From positions 496,001 through 560,000 of the forward strand of contig NZ_FNDR01000002.1 of NCBI RefSeq assembly GCF_900099805.1: a stretch of DNA of 64,000 nucleotides, in the 5' to 3' direction. The notes below the pieces were generated by a model. That model did no database searches, had not been told where the DNA came from, and worked only from the letters and a program-made list of their open reading frames with translations. Within the stretch, counting starts at the first letter, position 1, and each line of letters begins with the position of its first letter. This DNA comes from Variovorax sp. OV700 (lineage in GTDB: Bacteria > Pseudomonadota > Gammaproteobacteria > Burkholderiales > Burkholderiaceae_C). This document shows positions 26,269-34,620 of the stretch, piece by piece. The translations under genes were made by a program, and so were the position numbers.

Positions 26269-26729
26269 GAGGCGCTCCGTGCTTCTTCGACGATGGCGTC
26301 GAACAGCGCCGGCGTGATGCGCGCATGCACCTGGTCGTTCACCGCGATGGCCGGCGACGAGGCGCACAAGCCGAGGCAGAACACCGGCTCCAGCGAGCAC
26401 TGGCCGTCCGCCGAGGTGCCGTGCACGTCGCAGCCCAGCCGATCCGCCGCATGCGAGAGCAGCGCATCCGCCCCCATGGACTTGCAAGCTTCGGCCCGGC
26501 AGACCTGCACCAGCACGCGGCCGGCCGGCGCGGAACGGAAGTGGTGGTAGTAGCTGACCACGCCATGAACCTCGGCGCGCGACAGGTTGAACTGCTCCGC
26601 GACAAGGGGCACGGCCTCGGGCGGGATGTGCCCCAGCGCATCCTGGATGCCGTGCAGCGCGGGCAGCAGCCCGCCGGGAACATCCTTGTGCGCGGCGGCG
26701 ATGGTGGTCGCGATGCCCAGGTCTTGCAT
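26265..26729 (-). CDS. fdsG: NAD-dependent formate dehydrogenase, gamma subunit
   Basis: 154 residues, NuoE-like, binding one [2Fe-2S] cluster. Seen: HIPPEAVPLVAEQFNLSRAEVHGVVSYYHHF typical of the family, and four cysteines in VCRAEACKS and PVFCLGLCA. The start at 26729 has AGGAG 11 bases upstream; longer readings to 26975 would cross the divergent fdsR-like gene. It is the first gene of the operon, and its promoter lies in the 121-base region shared with that gene. Confidence 0.93.
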   Translation of the reverse strand: MQDLGIATTIAAAHKDVPGGLLPALHGIQDALGHIPPEAVPLVAEQFNLSRAEVHGVVSYYHHFRSAPAGRVLVQVCRAEACKSMGADALLSHAADRLGCDVHGTSADGQCSLEPVFCLGLCASSPAIAVNDQVHARITPALFDAIVEEARSAS

Positions 26730-26835
26730 ATGCTTTAGATCTCCTAATTGGAGTTGCGATATTCGTGGTTGGGCGAGTGTATGGAGCGAAAGAAGGCGCC
26801 ACAATATGAGGCGTTCAGCCCAATAAATATGCTTT
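26728..26835. promoter_or_regulatory. Shared fds control region with repeated ATATGCTTT
   Basis: The region between fdsG and the fdsR-like gene contains ATATGCTTT twice, at 26728-26736 and 26827-26835, the second being part of a GCTTTGCAAAGC palindrome. A near-palindrome CTCCTAATTGGAG lies at 26741-26753. These are candidate sites for the FdsR-like protein, each next to one of the two divergent genes. Confidence 0.45.
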
Positions 26836-26850
26836 GCAAAGCCGAAACTC

Positions 26851-27975
26851 ATGCATGAAGTGCACATCAAGCCGCAATGGACCATTCGCCAGCCCGACGG
26901 CGCGGCACTGCCGCCGCGGGTGATCGAACTGCTGGTGAAGGTGCTGGAGCACGGCAGCCTGTCGAGCGCCTGCACCGCCAGCGGCGTGTCCTACCGCCAT
27001 GCCTGGGAGCTCATTCGCCAGGGCGAAACCATGTTCGGGCAGCCGCTGGTGGCCATGCAGCGCGGCAAGGGCTCCAGCCTCACCCCGCTGGGCGAAAAGC
27101 TGGTGTGGGCCGACCGCCGCATCACGGCGCGCCTGTCGCCGCTGCTCGATTCGCTGGCGTCCGAACTCGGCGCCGAGATCGAGAAGCTGATTCCCACCGC
27201 GCCCACGCTCCTGCGCATCCACGCGAGCCACGGCTTCGCGATCGAGGCGCTGCACGGCTTCCTGGCCGCGGCGCAGGTGCCGGGCGACCTGCGCTACTGC
27301 GGCAGCGAAGAAGCCGTGGCCTCGCTGCACCATGGCAGCTGCGACGTGGCGGGCTTTCACGTGCCGCTGGGGGCGTTCGAGGCCGAAGCCATCACCCACT
27401 ACGGCGCCTGGCTCAACCCCGACACGCAGAAAGTCATCGGCATGGCCACGCGGCACCAGGGCTTGATGGTGGCGCCGGGCAACCCGAAGAAGATCTACAC
27501 GCTGGCCGACCTGGCGCGTCCCGGTGTCCGCTTCATCAACCGGCAGGCGGGCTCGGGCACGCGCTACCTGTTCGACCTGCAATTGCGCGAGCAGGGCCTC
27601 GCGCCCGAGTCGATCAAGGGCTACGAGCAATGCGAGTTCACGCATGCGGCCGTGGCGGCCTTCGTGGCCAGCGGCATGGCCGATGCGGGCTATGGCGTGG
27701 AGACACCGGCGCGCCAGTTCAAGCTGGACTTCATCTCCAACCAGGTGGAGCGCTACTTCCTGCTGTGCGACGAGCGCTCGCTCACCGCACCCATCGTGCA
27801 GCGGATGCTGGCCATCCTGCGCAGCGATGCCTATCAGGAGGCGGTGAACCGGCTGCCGGGCTACCAGGCGGTGAACTGCGGCCGCGTGCTGTCGCTGTCG
27901 GAGGCCTTCGAATCGCTTCGCCCGGCGCCAGCGCCGACGCCGGCCCCGAAGCGCGGCGCGCGTTCAGGCGCCTGA
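26851..27975 (+). CDS. fdsR: FdsR-like regulator (ModE/LysR-type HTH plus binding-protein domain)
   Basis: 374 residues. The N-terminal HTH (RVIELLVKVLEHGSLSSACTASGVSYRHAWELI) resembles ModE and LysR; the rest is a periplasmic-binding-protein-like (molybdate or pterin type) domain with LRIHASHGFAIEALHGFL, RFINRQAGSGTRYLFD and AAFVASGMADAGYGVET. Such a regulator divergent from fdsGBACD is known as FdsR in Cupriavidus. The domain could sense formate, molybdate or molybdopterin; the sequence does not decide. It converges with norR, overlapping its end by 12 bases. Confidence 0.85.
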   Translation: MHEVHIKPQWTIRQPDGAALPPRVIELLVKVLEHGSLSSACTASGVSYRHAWELIRQGETMFGQPLVAMQRGKGSSLTPLGEKLVWADRRITARLSPLLDSLASELGAEIEKLIPTAPTLLRIHASHGFAIEALHGFLAAAQVPGDLRYCGSEEAVASLHHGSCDVAGFHVPLGAFEAEAITHYGAWLNPDTQKVIGMATRHQGLMVAPGNPKKIYTLADLARPGVRFINRQAGSGTRYLFDLQLREQGLAPESIKGYEQCEFTHAAVAAFVASGMADAGYGVETPARQFKLDFISNQVERYFLLCDERSLTAPIVQRMLAILRSDAYQEAVNRLPGYQAVNCGRVLSLSEAFESLRPAPAPTPAPKRGARSGA

Positions 27976-29571
27976 CGCGGACGGCTTCATGCCGAGCTTG
28001 CGCAGCATCCGATGAAAGTTGCTGCGGTCGATGCCGGCCTCGCGCGCGGCGTTGGCCACGTGTCCGTGGTGCCGCGCCAGCGCGTCCGCAAGCCACGCCC
28101 GCTGGAAGGCTTCCGTGGCTTCGCGCAGCGTGCCGCCCGCGGCGGCAAGGCTCGCCTGGTCGCCTGCTGGAACCGCCGTGGGCGCGGGGGAGGGCAGGGG
28201 TGGCGCAGACAGCGCCTCCGAAATGCCGACGGCCGCAGCGTCGAGCGCCAGGTGATGCGGCTCGATCGCCGTCCAGCGCGCGCCGCGGCGCTGTTCCGTG
28301 AAGGCCCGAAGCGATGCGCGGCTGATCACGTGCTCGAGCTCGCGCACGTTGCCGGGCCAACCGTGCGCAACAAGGGCCGCCTTCGAAGCCGGCGACAAGC
28401 GCAGATTGCGCGCGCCCAGGCGATGCTGGTTTTCTTCCAGGAACCCGCCGGCCAGCGTCACCACGTCGCGCCCGCGTTCGCGCAGCGGCGGCACCACCAG
28501 TGGATAGACCGAGAGCCGGTGATAGAGATCGGCGCGGAAGCGGCCCTGCGCAATCGCGGCGGGCAGGTCGCGGTTGGTGGCCGCGATCACGCGCACGTCG
28601 ACCTTCAGCGTCCGGTCGCTGCCGGGGCGCTGCACCTCGCCGCTTTGCAACACGCGCAGCAGCTTGGCCTGCACCGTCAGCGGCAGCTCACCAACCTCAT
28701 CGAGAAAGAGCGTGCCGCCGTCGGCGATCTCGAACTTACCGCTGCGGTCCTGCACCGCGCCGGTGAACGCGCCGCGCTTGTGGCCGAAGAGCTCGCTGTC
28801 GGCCAGCGTCTCGGGCAGCGCCGCGCAGTTCACCTGCACCAGCGGCTGGTCGCGGCGGCGCGAATGCGCGTGAAGCCGCTGCGCCACCAGGTCCTTGCCC
28901 ACGCCGGTCTCACCGAGCAGCAACACCGTGAGATCGGACACCGCGACCGTGTCGATCTCGCTGCACAGCTGCTTCATCGCGGCGCTGCTGCCCAGCAGCT
29001 CGCGCGTGGATCCGTGGCCCGATCGCAGGGCCTGGACGACGGCCTGCTCGCGCATGGCGCGCGCCTCCATGTCCTTGATGGTGTCGGCGGCCTCGATGCC
29101 GGTCTCGAACAGCGCCACCAGCGCATCGAGCTGCGCCGGGCTCACGGTCTCGAACGCGCCGGGCTCGAGCGCGTCCAGCGTCAGCAGGCCCCAGATGGCG
29201 CCGCGCAGGCGAACCGGCGCGCCCATGCAGTCATGCACCGGCAGGATGCCCGGCTGGCCGGCCACGAGGCCGTCGTACGGATCGGGCAGGCCGCAGTCGT
29301 GGGCGAAGCGCAGGCCGCGGCCGCTCTCCAGCAGGCGCGCAAAGCGCGGGTGCGACGCGATCGGAAACTGCCGGCCCAGGGTCTCGTCGCTCAGGCCGTC
29401 CGCGGCCACCGGCCGGAGGACATCGCCGTCCAGCCGCAGCAGCGCGGCGGCATCGCATTGCACCAGGCTGCGCGCCGCGGCCAGAAGAGAGCGGTAGCGG
29501 CTGCCTTCGCTCGCGGAGGCGGCTGGATCGGCAACCGCATCGGTGGTCTGACTGACACTGTTGGTGGTCAT
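27964..29571 (-). CDS. norR: Nitric oxide-sensing sigma54 activator NorR
   Basis: 535 residues. Seen: an N-terminal GAF domain (about 20-180) that in NorR binds NO at a non-heme iron; a central AAA+ domain with Walker [10 protein letters not shown], the sigma54-contact loop [13 protein letters not shown], and Walker [13 protein letters not shown]; and a Fis-type HTH at the C-terminus ([22 protein letters not shown]). The start ATG 29571 is preferred; a much longer reading to 30087 would overlap the divergent hmp gene. It very likely activates hmp next to it. Confidence 0.94.
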   Translation of the reverse strand: MTTNSVSQTTDAVADPAASASEGSRYRSLLAAARSLVQCDAAALLRLDGDVLRPVAADGLSDETLGRQFPIASHPRFARLLESGRGLRFAHDCGLPDPYDGLVAGQPGILPVHDCMGAPVRLRGAIWGLLTLDALEPGAFETVSPAQLDALVALFETGIEAADTIKDMEARAMREQAVVQALRSGHGSTRELLGSSAAMKQLCSEIDTVAVSDLTVLLLGETGVGKDLVAQRLHAHSRRRDQPLVQVNCAALPETLADSELFGHKRGAFTGAVQDRSGKFEIADGGTLFLDEVGELPLTVQAKLLRVLQSGEVQRPGSDRTLKVDVRVIAATNRDLPAAIAQGRFRADLYHRLSVYPLVVPPLRERGRDVVTLAGGFLEENQHRLGARNLRLSPASKAALVAHGWPGNVRELEHVISRASLRAFTEQRRGARWTAIEPHHLALDAAAVGISEALSAPPLPSPAPTAVPAGDQASLAAAGGTLREATEAFQRAWLADALARHHGHVANAAREAGIDRSNFHRMLRKLGMKPSASGA

Positions 29572-29621
29572 AAATACAACATGAATGCTGTTGCGAATTT
29601 GACCACAAAAGAAAAATCCCC

Positions 29622-29637
29622 AGTGCCCACGGGCACT
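29622..29637. promoter_or_regulatory. Palindrome between norR and hmp
   Basis: AGTGCCC-AC-GGGCACT is a perfect inverted repeat with 7-base arms. It could be a regulator site additional to NorR or a small hairpin. It does not show the GT-N7-AC core usual for NorR. Confidence 0.45.
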
Positions 29638-29656
29638 TGGCGGGTGTCGTCCGCGT

Positions 29657-29670
29657 GGCACGGATCGTGA
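29657..29670 (+). promoter_or_regulatory. hmp: Candidate sigma54 promoter of hmp
   Basis: TGGCACG at 29656-29662 equals the sigma54 -24 consensus; 10 bases after its GG comes GA instead of GC, so the -12 element (GTGA) is imperfect. It lies 40 bases before the hmp start, as expected for a NorR-driven promoter. Confidence 0.45.
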
Positions 29671-29709
29671 GAGAGAACAGCGTCTTTCACTTCCGATTCG
29701 AGCCCCACC

Positions 29710-30894
29710 ATGAACCCGCAGACCATCGCCATCGTCAAAGCCACCGTGCCCGCGCTCCAGGCGCACGGAGAGGCCATCACCAGCCACTTCTACAGGATCA
29801 TGTTCGAGCGGCATCCGGAGGTGAAGGCGTTCTTCAACGAGGCGCACCAGGCCGCCGGCAGCCAGGCGCGCGCACTCGCGGGCGCGGTGCTGGCCTATGC
29901 CACGTACATCGACCGCCTCGATGAAATTGCCGGTGCGCTGCCGCGCATCATCGAGAAGCATGCCGCGCTGGGCGTGCTGCCCGAGCACTACCCGGTCGTC
30001 GGCGCCTGCCTGTTGCGCGCCATCAAGGACGTGCTCGGCGATGCTGCAACCGACGAGATCATCGCGGCATGGGGCGAGGCCTACCAATCACTGGCGGCAC
30101 TCCTGATTGCCGCGGAGGAAGAGGTCTACCGCGCCAATGCCGCGCAGACGGGCGGCTGGCGCGGCGAGCGCGAGTTTCGCGTGGCCCGGCGCGAGGACGA
30201 GAGCGAAGTCATCACCTCGTTCTACCTGGAGCCGACCGACGGCGGCCCGCTGCTGGCGTTTTCGCCGGGGCAGTACCTCACGCTGGTGCTGAACATCGAC
30301 GGTGAACCCTTGCGGCGCAACTACTCGCTGTCCGATGCACCGGGCAAGCCCTGGTACCGCATCAGCGTCAAGAAGGAGGAGGGCGGCAAGGCATCGAACT
30401 GGCTGCACGAGACCGCGGCCATCGGCACGCTCCTGAAGGTGCAGGCGCCTTGCGGCGATTTTGTGCTGCAGCCCGCGGACGAACACGCGCGTCCGCTCGT
30501 GCTGGTGACGGGCGGCGTCGGCATCACGCCGGCCATGAGCATGCTCGAGTCCATGGCGCACACCGGCCGACCGGTGCATTTCATTCACGCGGCGCGGCAT
30601 GGCGGTGCCCACGCGTTCCGCGCGCGCGTCGATGCGCTGGCGGCCAAGCACGCCAACGTGAAGCCGCTCTATGTCTACGACACGCCGCGCGATGCCGACC
30701 GGCCGCACGCCACCGGTTTCGTCACCCGCGAGTTGCTGGCGCAGCAGCTGCCGGCCGACCGCGACGTCGACCTCTACTTCCTCGGCCCCAAGCCTTTCAT
30801 GAAGTCGGTGTACGCCAATGGTGTGGCCCTCGGCGTGCCGAAGCAGCAGCTGCGCTACGAGTTCTTCGGGCCACTGGAGGCGTTGAAGGCCTGA
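29710..30894 (+). CDS. hmp: Flavohemoglobin / nitric oxide dioxygenase
   Basis: 394 residues; converts NO and O2 to nitrate using NADPH. Seen: globin domain (1-140) with the proximal His in IIEKHAALGV near residue 85 and HYPVVG; FAD domain with RRNYSLSD near 205 and GKASNWLHE; NAD(P) domain with VTGGVGITPAMSML near 265 and YFLGPKPFMKSV near 360. Divergent norR and a candidate sigma54 promoter point to induction by NO. Unlike in many genomes, no nitrite or NO reductase genes are nearby, so this is detoxification rather than denitrification. Confidence 0.95.
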   Translation: MNPQTIAIVKATVPALQAHGEAITSHFYRIMFERHPEVKAFFNEAHQAAGSQARALAGAVLAYATYIDRLDEIAGALPRIIEKHAALGVLPEHYPVVGACLLRAIKDVLGDAATDEIIAAWGEAYQSLAALLIAAEEEVYRANAAQTGGWRGEREFRVARREDESEVITSFYLEPTDGGPLLAFSPGQYLTLVLNIDGEPLRRNYSLSDAPGKPWYRISVKKEEGGKASNWLHETAAIGTLLKVQAPCGDFVLQPADEHARPLVLVTGGVGITPAMSMLESMAHTGRPVHFIHAARHGGAHAFRARVDALAAKHANVKPLYVYDTPRDADRPHATGFVTRELLAQQLPADRDVDLYFLGPKPFMKSVYANGVALGVPKQQLRYEFFGPLEALKA

Positions 30895-31291
30895 GAGCGA
30901 ACAGACCGCCGTGACCGCCTACCTGATTGCGCAGCGGCGATAGACGCCCCGCCGTCAGCAAGATTCTGGGTCGCCCTATGCCTTTAGTTCCATTGTGGGC
31001 GTCGCACGCCGGTAGTACGCTGTCTTTCGGTTGCACTGACAAGTGCCCGCGAACGGGCGGCTTCTCCTTGTGACCTGAGACCTTGCATAGGTCGTATCTG
31101 GATTTCTACCGGACGGTAGAAACCGGGATGGCATGGCGCGGACATTGCGTGCCGGTTCGCGCAAAAGGCAGCGCTTCCAAGGCGCCACAACGACAGCAAC
31201 AGCAGCGCCGCATCATCGATTCCGATGACGCTTTCGCCTCGTCGATCGCCTACTCTTGCGCAGCACCAAAGCGGGCCCGAGAAAGTTCCTC
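30895..31291. other. Gene-free interval after hmp
   Basis: No convincing coding region is seen in about 400 bases. The only clear structure is the perfect palindrome at 31103-31122. Base composition is slightly less GC-rich than the flanking genes. No hairpin followed by a T run was found after hmp. Confidence 0.5.
31103..31122. promoter_or_regulatory. Perfect operator-like palindrome
   Basis: TTTCTACCG-GA-CGGTAGAAA has 9-base perfect arms. The layout, with a TACCGxxCGGTA centre, is like operators of TetR-type repressors, but no regulator gene is adjacent. It lies 170 bases before the hypothetical gene at 31292. A short hairpin in RNA is an alternative. Confidence 0.5.
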
Positions 31292-31702
31292 ATGTTCCAC
31301 CGCACTGTTCGGCACGTGTCGAAGCGAATCCAGCTCATCGGCGCCTTCGCGAGCGGAGCGCTGCTCTCCGGCGCCCTCATGGCGTCCACGATGCACAGTC
31401 CCGCAGCGGCGGTTGCCGCGCCCCGCAAAGCCCCGCGCGTCAATCTCCCGGCCCCTTCCAGGTTCGACCTGCTTCGCAACGAAGCCGGGAGCGGGGACGA
31501 ACTTTCAAATCGGGAACTCTCCGTCGCGCTGCTGGACCGCCACGACTCGACGGGCGACTCCGACGATCTCTACGAGGCCGTGGTCTGGATCGACAGGCGG
31601 CGGGAGGCGTCTGACAACACGGACCTTGTTGCACGCGTGGTCGGGCGCTACTGCGGCCAGCGCGTGGTGCGATGGCACTGGCTCTGCATCGGGGGGGAAT
31701 GA
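31292..31702 (+). CDS. Hypothetical membrane-anchored protein
   Basis: 136 residues, not recognised. Seen: a basic start (MFHRTVRHVSKRI) followed by a hydrophobic stretch (QLIGAFASGALLSGALMAS) at about 12-32 that could be a signal anchor, then a hydrophilic domain with LLDRHDSTGDSDDLYEAVVWIDRRRE and a C-terminal Cys/Trp-rich RYCGQRVVRWHWLCIGGE. An ATG at 31256 is in frame as well. It is followed after 85 bases by a small lipoprotein gene. Both may be accessory envelope proteins of this lineage. Confidence 0.45.
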   Translation: MFHRTVRHVSKRIQLIGAFASGALLSGALMASTMHSPAAAVAAPRKAPRVNLPAPSRFDLLRNEAGSGDELSNRELSVALLDRHDSTGDSDDLYEAVVWIDRRREASDNTDLVARVVGRYCGQRVVRWHWLCIGGE

Positions 31703-31787
31703 CAAAGGCGCGCGCTTCGGTGCGAACGGCCCGGCCGCCACGAGCGGCACTCCAAAGTTTTCACTACCCAATCACCGAGGAGTCGAC

Positions 31788-32051
31788 ATGGACTTCACCA
31801 GAACACTTCATGCAGCGGCGCTCACTGGCCTCGGCCTCGCTGCCGCTGCGTGCCAGCAAAGCGGCCCGCAGCTTGAACTTGCGGCAGCTGCAGACCCCGT
31901 CGACGAAGCCAAAGCCGCACCGGGAGATGCGCGCGCAACGGATCCGAAGATCGCGGGTGCGAGCCTCCTGAGCTACATCGGCGAGATATTCGCGGAGCAG
32001 CAAAGGGTGCTCGGCGCCAAGCCACCGGACAAGGATGCGCCGAGCTTCTGA
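31788..32051 (+). CDS. Small putative lipoprotein
   Basis: 87 residues. Seen: signal peptide MDFTRTLHAAALTGLGLAAAAC with a lipobox-like LAAAAC (Cys22), then a short acidic Ala-rich tail ending GAKPPDKDAPSF. A strong ribosome site, GAGGAGTCGAC, precedes the ATG. No family is recognised. Confidence 0.5.
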   Translation: MDFTRTLHAAALTGLGLAAAACQQSGPQLELAAAADPVDEAKAAPGDARATDPKIAGASLLSYIGEIFAEQQRVLGAKPPDKDAPSF

Positions 32052-32472
32052 GCAGGCGCCCGAATGCGCATGCCGTCATGAGGTCGATCCACGAATGCGG
32101 AGCGTGCCCGGCCGCGCGATGAACATCATCGCCGTTGCATGGTCTGACCCGCTGCGAGCGGCGCACCGAAGACCGGTTGGGCGTTGGACCGACAACGGCT
32201 GTTGCAGAGAGCCGCTAGCCCCTGAGAAGGAAGACATGCGATCGCGCCACACGGTCGACCGCACCTCGCGGCGGGCCATCGCCGCTTGCCAGGGACGGAG
32301 TAACACGCAAGCCCCTGCTGCAGCTGCCGGGACTCAAGGATCCTCGCACGACGGCGCCGCATCGGCGTCCGGCATGGCTCGGCATCGACTCCTGCGTCTC
32401 GATCGCGGCGGGTGGCGTGCCGTGGCTTCGGTAGATGGCTATAATGTACAGACTAGCTATTTCGGAGGTCAA
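32052..32472. other. Gene-poor interval before the Phd/CcdB module
   Basis: No supported gene in 420 bases. The right end holds the promoter of the toxin-antitoxin pair: TATAAT at 32440-32445, with no good -35 element. Longer readings through this region have no recognisable protein content. Confidence 0.45.
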
Positions 32473-32742
32473 ATGCTGACCCTCACTTCCGTCGAAGCGC
32501 AAAATCGTTTCGGGCAGTTGCTCGATTCGGCCCAGCGCGAACCTGTCGCCATCACCCGTCGCGGGCGCCCAGCGGCATACATCATCTCCTCGCAAGAGAT
32601 GGATGAACTGCTGGAAGCGCGGCGCGCGCGCGGGCAGCATCAGGCGCGGCAGCATCGTCAGTGGGCCGATGCCTGTGCCGACGGCTGGAATGCCGTCCAG
32701 ACCCAGTGGGGCTCTTTCGCAGACGAGCATTCCACGCTCTGA
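32473..32742 (+). CDS. Phd/YefM-type antitoxin
   Basis: 89 residues. Seen: the Phd fold signature TSVEAQNRFGQLLDSAQREPVAITRRGRPAAYIISSQEMDEL, in which the N-terminal half binds operator DNA, followed by a Gln/Trp-rich tail that would wrap the toxin. The ATG at 32473 follows CGGAGGTCAA. TATAAT lies 28-33 bases upstream. It is paired with a CcdB-family toxin, not the usual Doc or RelE/YoeB partner. Confidence 0.85.
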   Translation: MLTLTSVEAQNRFGQLLDSAQREPVAITRRGRPAAYIISSQEMDELLEARRARGQHQARQHRQWADACADGWNAVQTQWGSFADEHSTL

Positions 32743-32745
32743 CCG

Positions 32746-33075
32746 ATGGCCCAATTTGATTTGCACAAAAACAGGGGTGCACAAAGACATGTGATCCCGT
32801 ACGTCGTGATCGTCCAGTCGGCGCAGTTCGATCGCTATCGCCGTAGAGTCGTCGTCCCCCTGGTACAGCGCAGTGCATTGCCTGGTGGTGCACCTCTTGC
32901 CGGGACACGCATGAATCCCGTGTTCAGGATTGAAGGGGAGGATGTTGTCCTGCACCCGTTGGACACGGTGTCGGTCGCTACCGACCAATTGGGCGAACGA
33001 GTCGGCTCGCTAGCGGAGCACGGCCAACAGATTGCGGACGCGATGGATGAACTGCTGACGCGTTCCTGGGGCTGA
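32746..33075 (+). CDS. ccdB: CcdB-family toxin
   Basis: 109 residues. Seen: MAQFDLHKNRGAQRHVIPYVVIVQSAQFDRYRRRVVVPLV, the CcdB N-terminal beta-sheet pattern, RMNPVFRIEGEDVVLHPLDTVSV, and a C-terminal helix ending MDELLTRSWG. Classical CcdB poisons DNA gyrase; its last residues (WGI in F-plasmid CcdB) are needed for this. Here the chain ends in TRSWG, so the terminal Trp-Gly is kept but the final Ile is missing. It lies 3 bases after the antitoxin gene. Confidence 0.85.
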   Translation: MAQFDLHKNRGAQRHVIPYVVIVQSAQFDRYRRRVVVPLVQRSALPGGAPLAGTRMNPVFRIEGEDVVLHPLDTVSVATDQLGERVGSLAEHGQQIADAMDELLTRSWG

Positions 33076-33460
33076 CCGGAAGCTCGCTTGTGGGGGGCTA
33101 AAGTCCGTCGCGCTGATGGCTTCATGGATCAGTGCACGAGTCATCTTTGCGAAGAACTTCCACGACCGGACTTCTGCCACGTGGTCGCAGGCATGGCGTG
33201 GTCGTCGATTGCATCGGTGCTGTTTCGGTCTTTCGCTAGCAGTTGCTGGAGCATTCGCTGTAAGGCAACCGGCGGCAACTCGACTAGCTGAGGTTCCCGA
33301 TGCAAATGCAGATGCGTGTTTTGATTCATGGTCTCCAAGGCGCCATCGCCGCCGCCATGGCCTGGATGGTCTTGAGCCGATCGGCTTCGCGCATCGTCAT
33401 CGTGATCGTCGCTGCAGATGTCGCCATGGCCATGCCTTCGAACTCGAGGCGGCCAACTTT

Positions 33461-33503
33461 GCGACATTTGAACTTTGCTGGAATGCGACATTACAACTTT
33501 GCT
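33461..33503. repeat. Direct repeats resembling an insertion-sequence end
   Basis: GCGACATTTGAACTTTGCT (33461) and GCGACATTACAACTTTGCT (33485) are 24 bases apart, with a partial AACTTTG copy just before. Repeats of this kind are found inside IS21-type ends, but no transposase is present. Confidence 0.35.
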
Positions 33504-33979
33504 TCCACAGTAGAAACTTATACAATGTATGTTATGTTAAATATATCCTCGGCAGATTTGACCGTCTAGACTGACCTCAAACTGAAAGCAGTCGGACCGT
33601 CGAAGCCACGCTCGGCGTGGGGAACTATCTGCACTGGTCGATCAGACGCTCGCAACATTGGATCAGTGGCGACGCCCTGGCAACAGTCATTCCCAATTCC
33701 TGTGGGACGAATGGTCGGTCATCCTGCACCGGCGCGATTGGCGCCGGGCCCCGAGCACGTCGCGTCGTGGCAGAGTGCTGCGGCAGACGTCCCCTCTGCC
33801 GAGCGTATTGCCGGCTTCCAAACGGGCGGCCGTCCTCGAGCAAGTGAGCGCCCTGAAAAAGGGAGTACTGCTCGGGTCGAAGCCGCGCGGCGCGGCCGCC
33901 CCGGAGGCAGCTCGATGAACCGCGAAGACCTGGAGCACATCATCGTTCGGGCAACGCTCAATTGCCGCGCAAGATTCGA

Positions 33980-33999
33980 TGTGCTACAAGTGTGCTACA
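33980..33999. promoter_or_regulatory. Operator-like direct repeats before the RHH antitoxin
   Basis: TGTGCTACA occurs at 33980-33988 and 33991-33999, an 11-base step (one helix turn), as expected for side-by-side binding of ribbon-helix-helix dimers. The region would also contain the promoter for the toxin-antitoxin pair. Confidence 0.55.
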
Positions 34000-34034
34000 G
34001 TTGCACCACCGTCAACGTCATGAGGTCCATCAAC

Positions 34035-34319
34035 ATGCCGACAACGACCATCCGTCTTGAAGATGAGCTCAGGGCCCGCATCGCGGCTGCGGCTGCGAGG
34101 TCGGGCAGGTCTTCGCACGCGTTCATTCTGGACGCGCTGTCCGACATGGTCGAGCGCAGCGAATTGGACGAGGAACTGCATCGGATCGCAGACAAGCGCT
34201 GGGCGGCGCTGCAGCGCACCGGCGAATCGGTCGCCTGGGAGGACGCTGCGGCTTACTTGAAGGCACGCGCGGCCGGCCAGAAACCGCGTCGGCCTACGGC
34301 GCGCAGGCCGACGCCCTGA
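34035..34319 (+). CDS. Ribbon-helix-helix (CopG/ParD-like) antitoxin
   Basis: 94 residues from ATG 34035 (an in-frame ATG at 34020 adds five). Seen: TTTIRLEDELRARIAAAAARSGRSSHAFILDALSDMVE, the RHH DNA-binding fold, and a C-terminal tail with DEELHRIADKRWAAL and SVAWEDAAAYL that would bind the toxin. It lies 7 bases before the ParE/RelE-like toxin gene. One-turn direct repeats just upstream suggest autorepression. Confidence 0.85.
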   Translation: MPTTTIRLEDELRARIAAAAARSGRSSHAFILDALSDMVERSELDEELHRIADKRWAALQRTGESVAWEDAAAYLKARAAGQKPRRPTARRPTP

Positions 34320-34326
34320 CCGGACC

Positions 34327-34620
34327 ATGGTCCGCATCGAGCTGGCACCGGAGGTTCTGGATGACATCGACCGCTTCATAGACCATCTGGAACAACACCA
34401 GGTCACCGATGTGGCGAGCCGGGTCGGGGAGATTCTCGAGGCCATTCAGATCCTTTCGCGCAGCCCGCTGATCGGCCGCCCCGTCGCAGGCGGAAAGCGC
34501 GAGCTCATCATCGGCAAGGGCAACCGCGGCTATGTGACGCTGTACCGTTACCTGGCCGGGATCGAGACCGTCTTCATCCTGGCACTGCGAGCCCAGCGCG
34601 AGTCCGGGTTCAAGCACTGA
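34327..34620 (+). CDS. ParE/RelE-family toxin
   Basis: 97 residues. Seen: VRIELAPEVLDDIDRFIDHLEQH (the two N-terminal helices), IQILSRSPLIGRPV (the helix-strand link typical of ParE) and the C-terminal strands YVTLYRYLAGIETVFILALRAQRE. Members either poison gyrase (ParE) or cut mRNA on the ribosome (RelE); this sequence leans to ParE by the SRSPLIGRP phrase. Paired with the RHH antitoxin upstream. Confidence 0.85.
   Translation: MVRIELAPEVLDDIDRFIDHLEQHQVTDVASRVGEILEAIQILSRSPLIGRPVAGGKRELIIGKGNRGYVTLYRYLAGIETVFILALRAQRESGFKH

Larger units (their letters stand above)
33076..34019. other. Degraded interval with possible insertion-sequence and gene remnants
   Basis: No intact gene is supported. 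Readings on both strands (for example minus 33141-33491) look non-coding or too unlike known proteins. Seen: direct repeats GCGACATT..AACTTTGCT at 33461 and 33485, and at 33915 a start MNREDLEHII that looks like the first residues of a DUF6036-type nucleotidyltransferase and then loses likeness at once. The region reads like scar tissue of past insertions and deletions. Confidence 0.5.

Noticed and set aside
29572..30087. N-terminal extension of NorR by 172 residues
   Set aside because: It would lie antisense to hmp, and the GAF domain starts normally from ATG 29571.
33300..33569. An 89-codon plus-strand reading with an Ile/Val-rich segment
   Set aside because: It runs through the IS-end-like repeats, has no ribosome site, and its chain resembles nothing I know.
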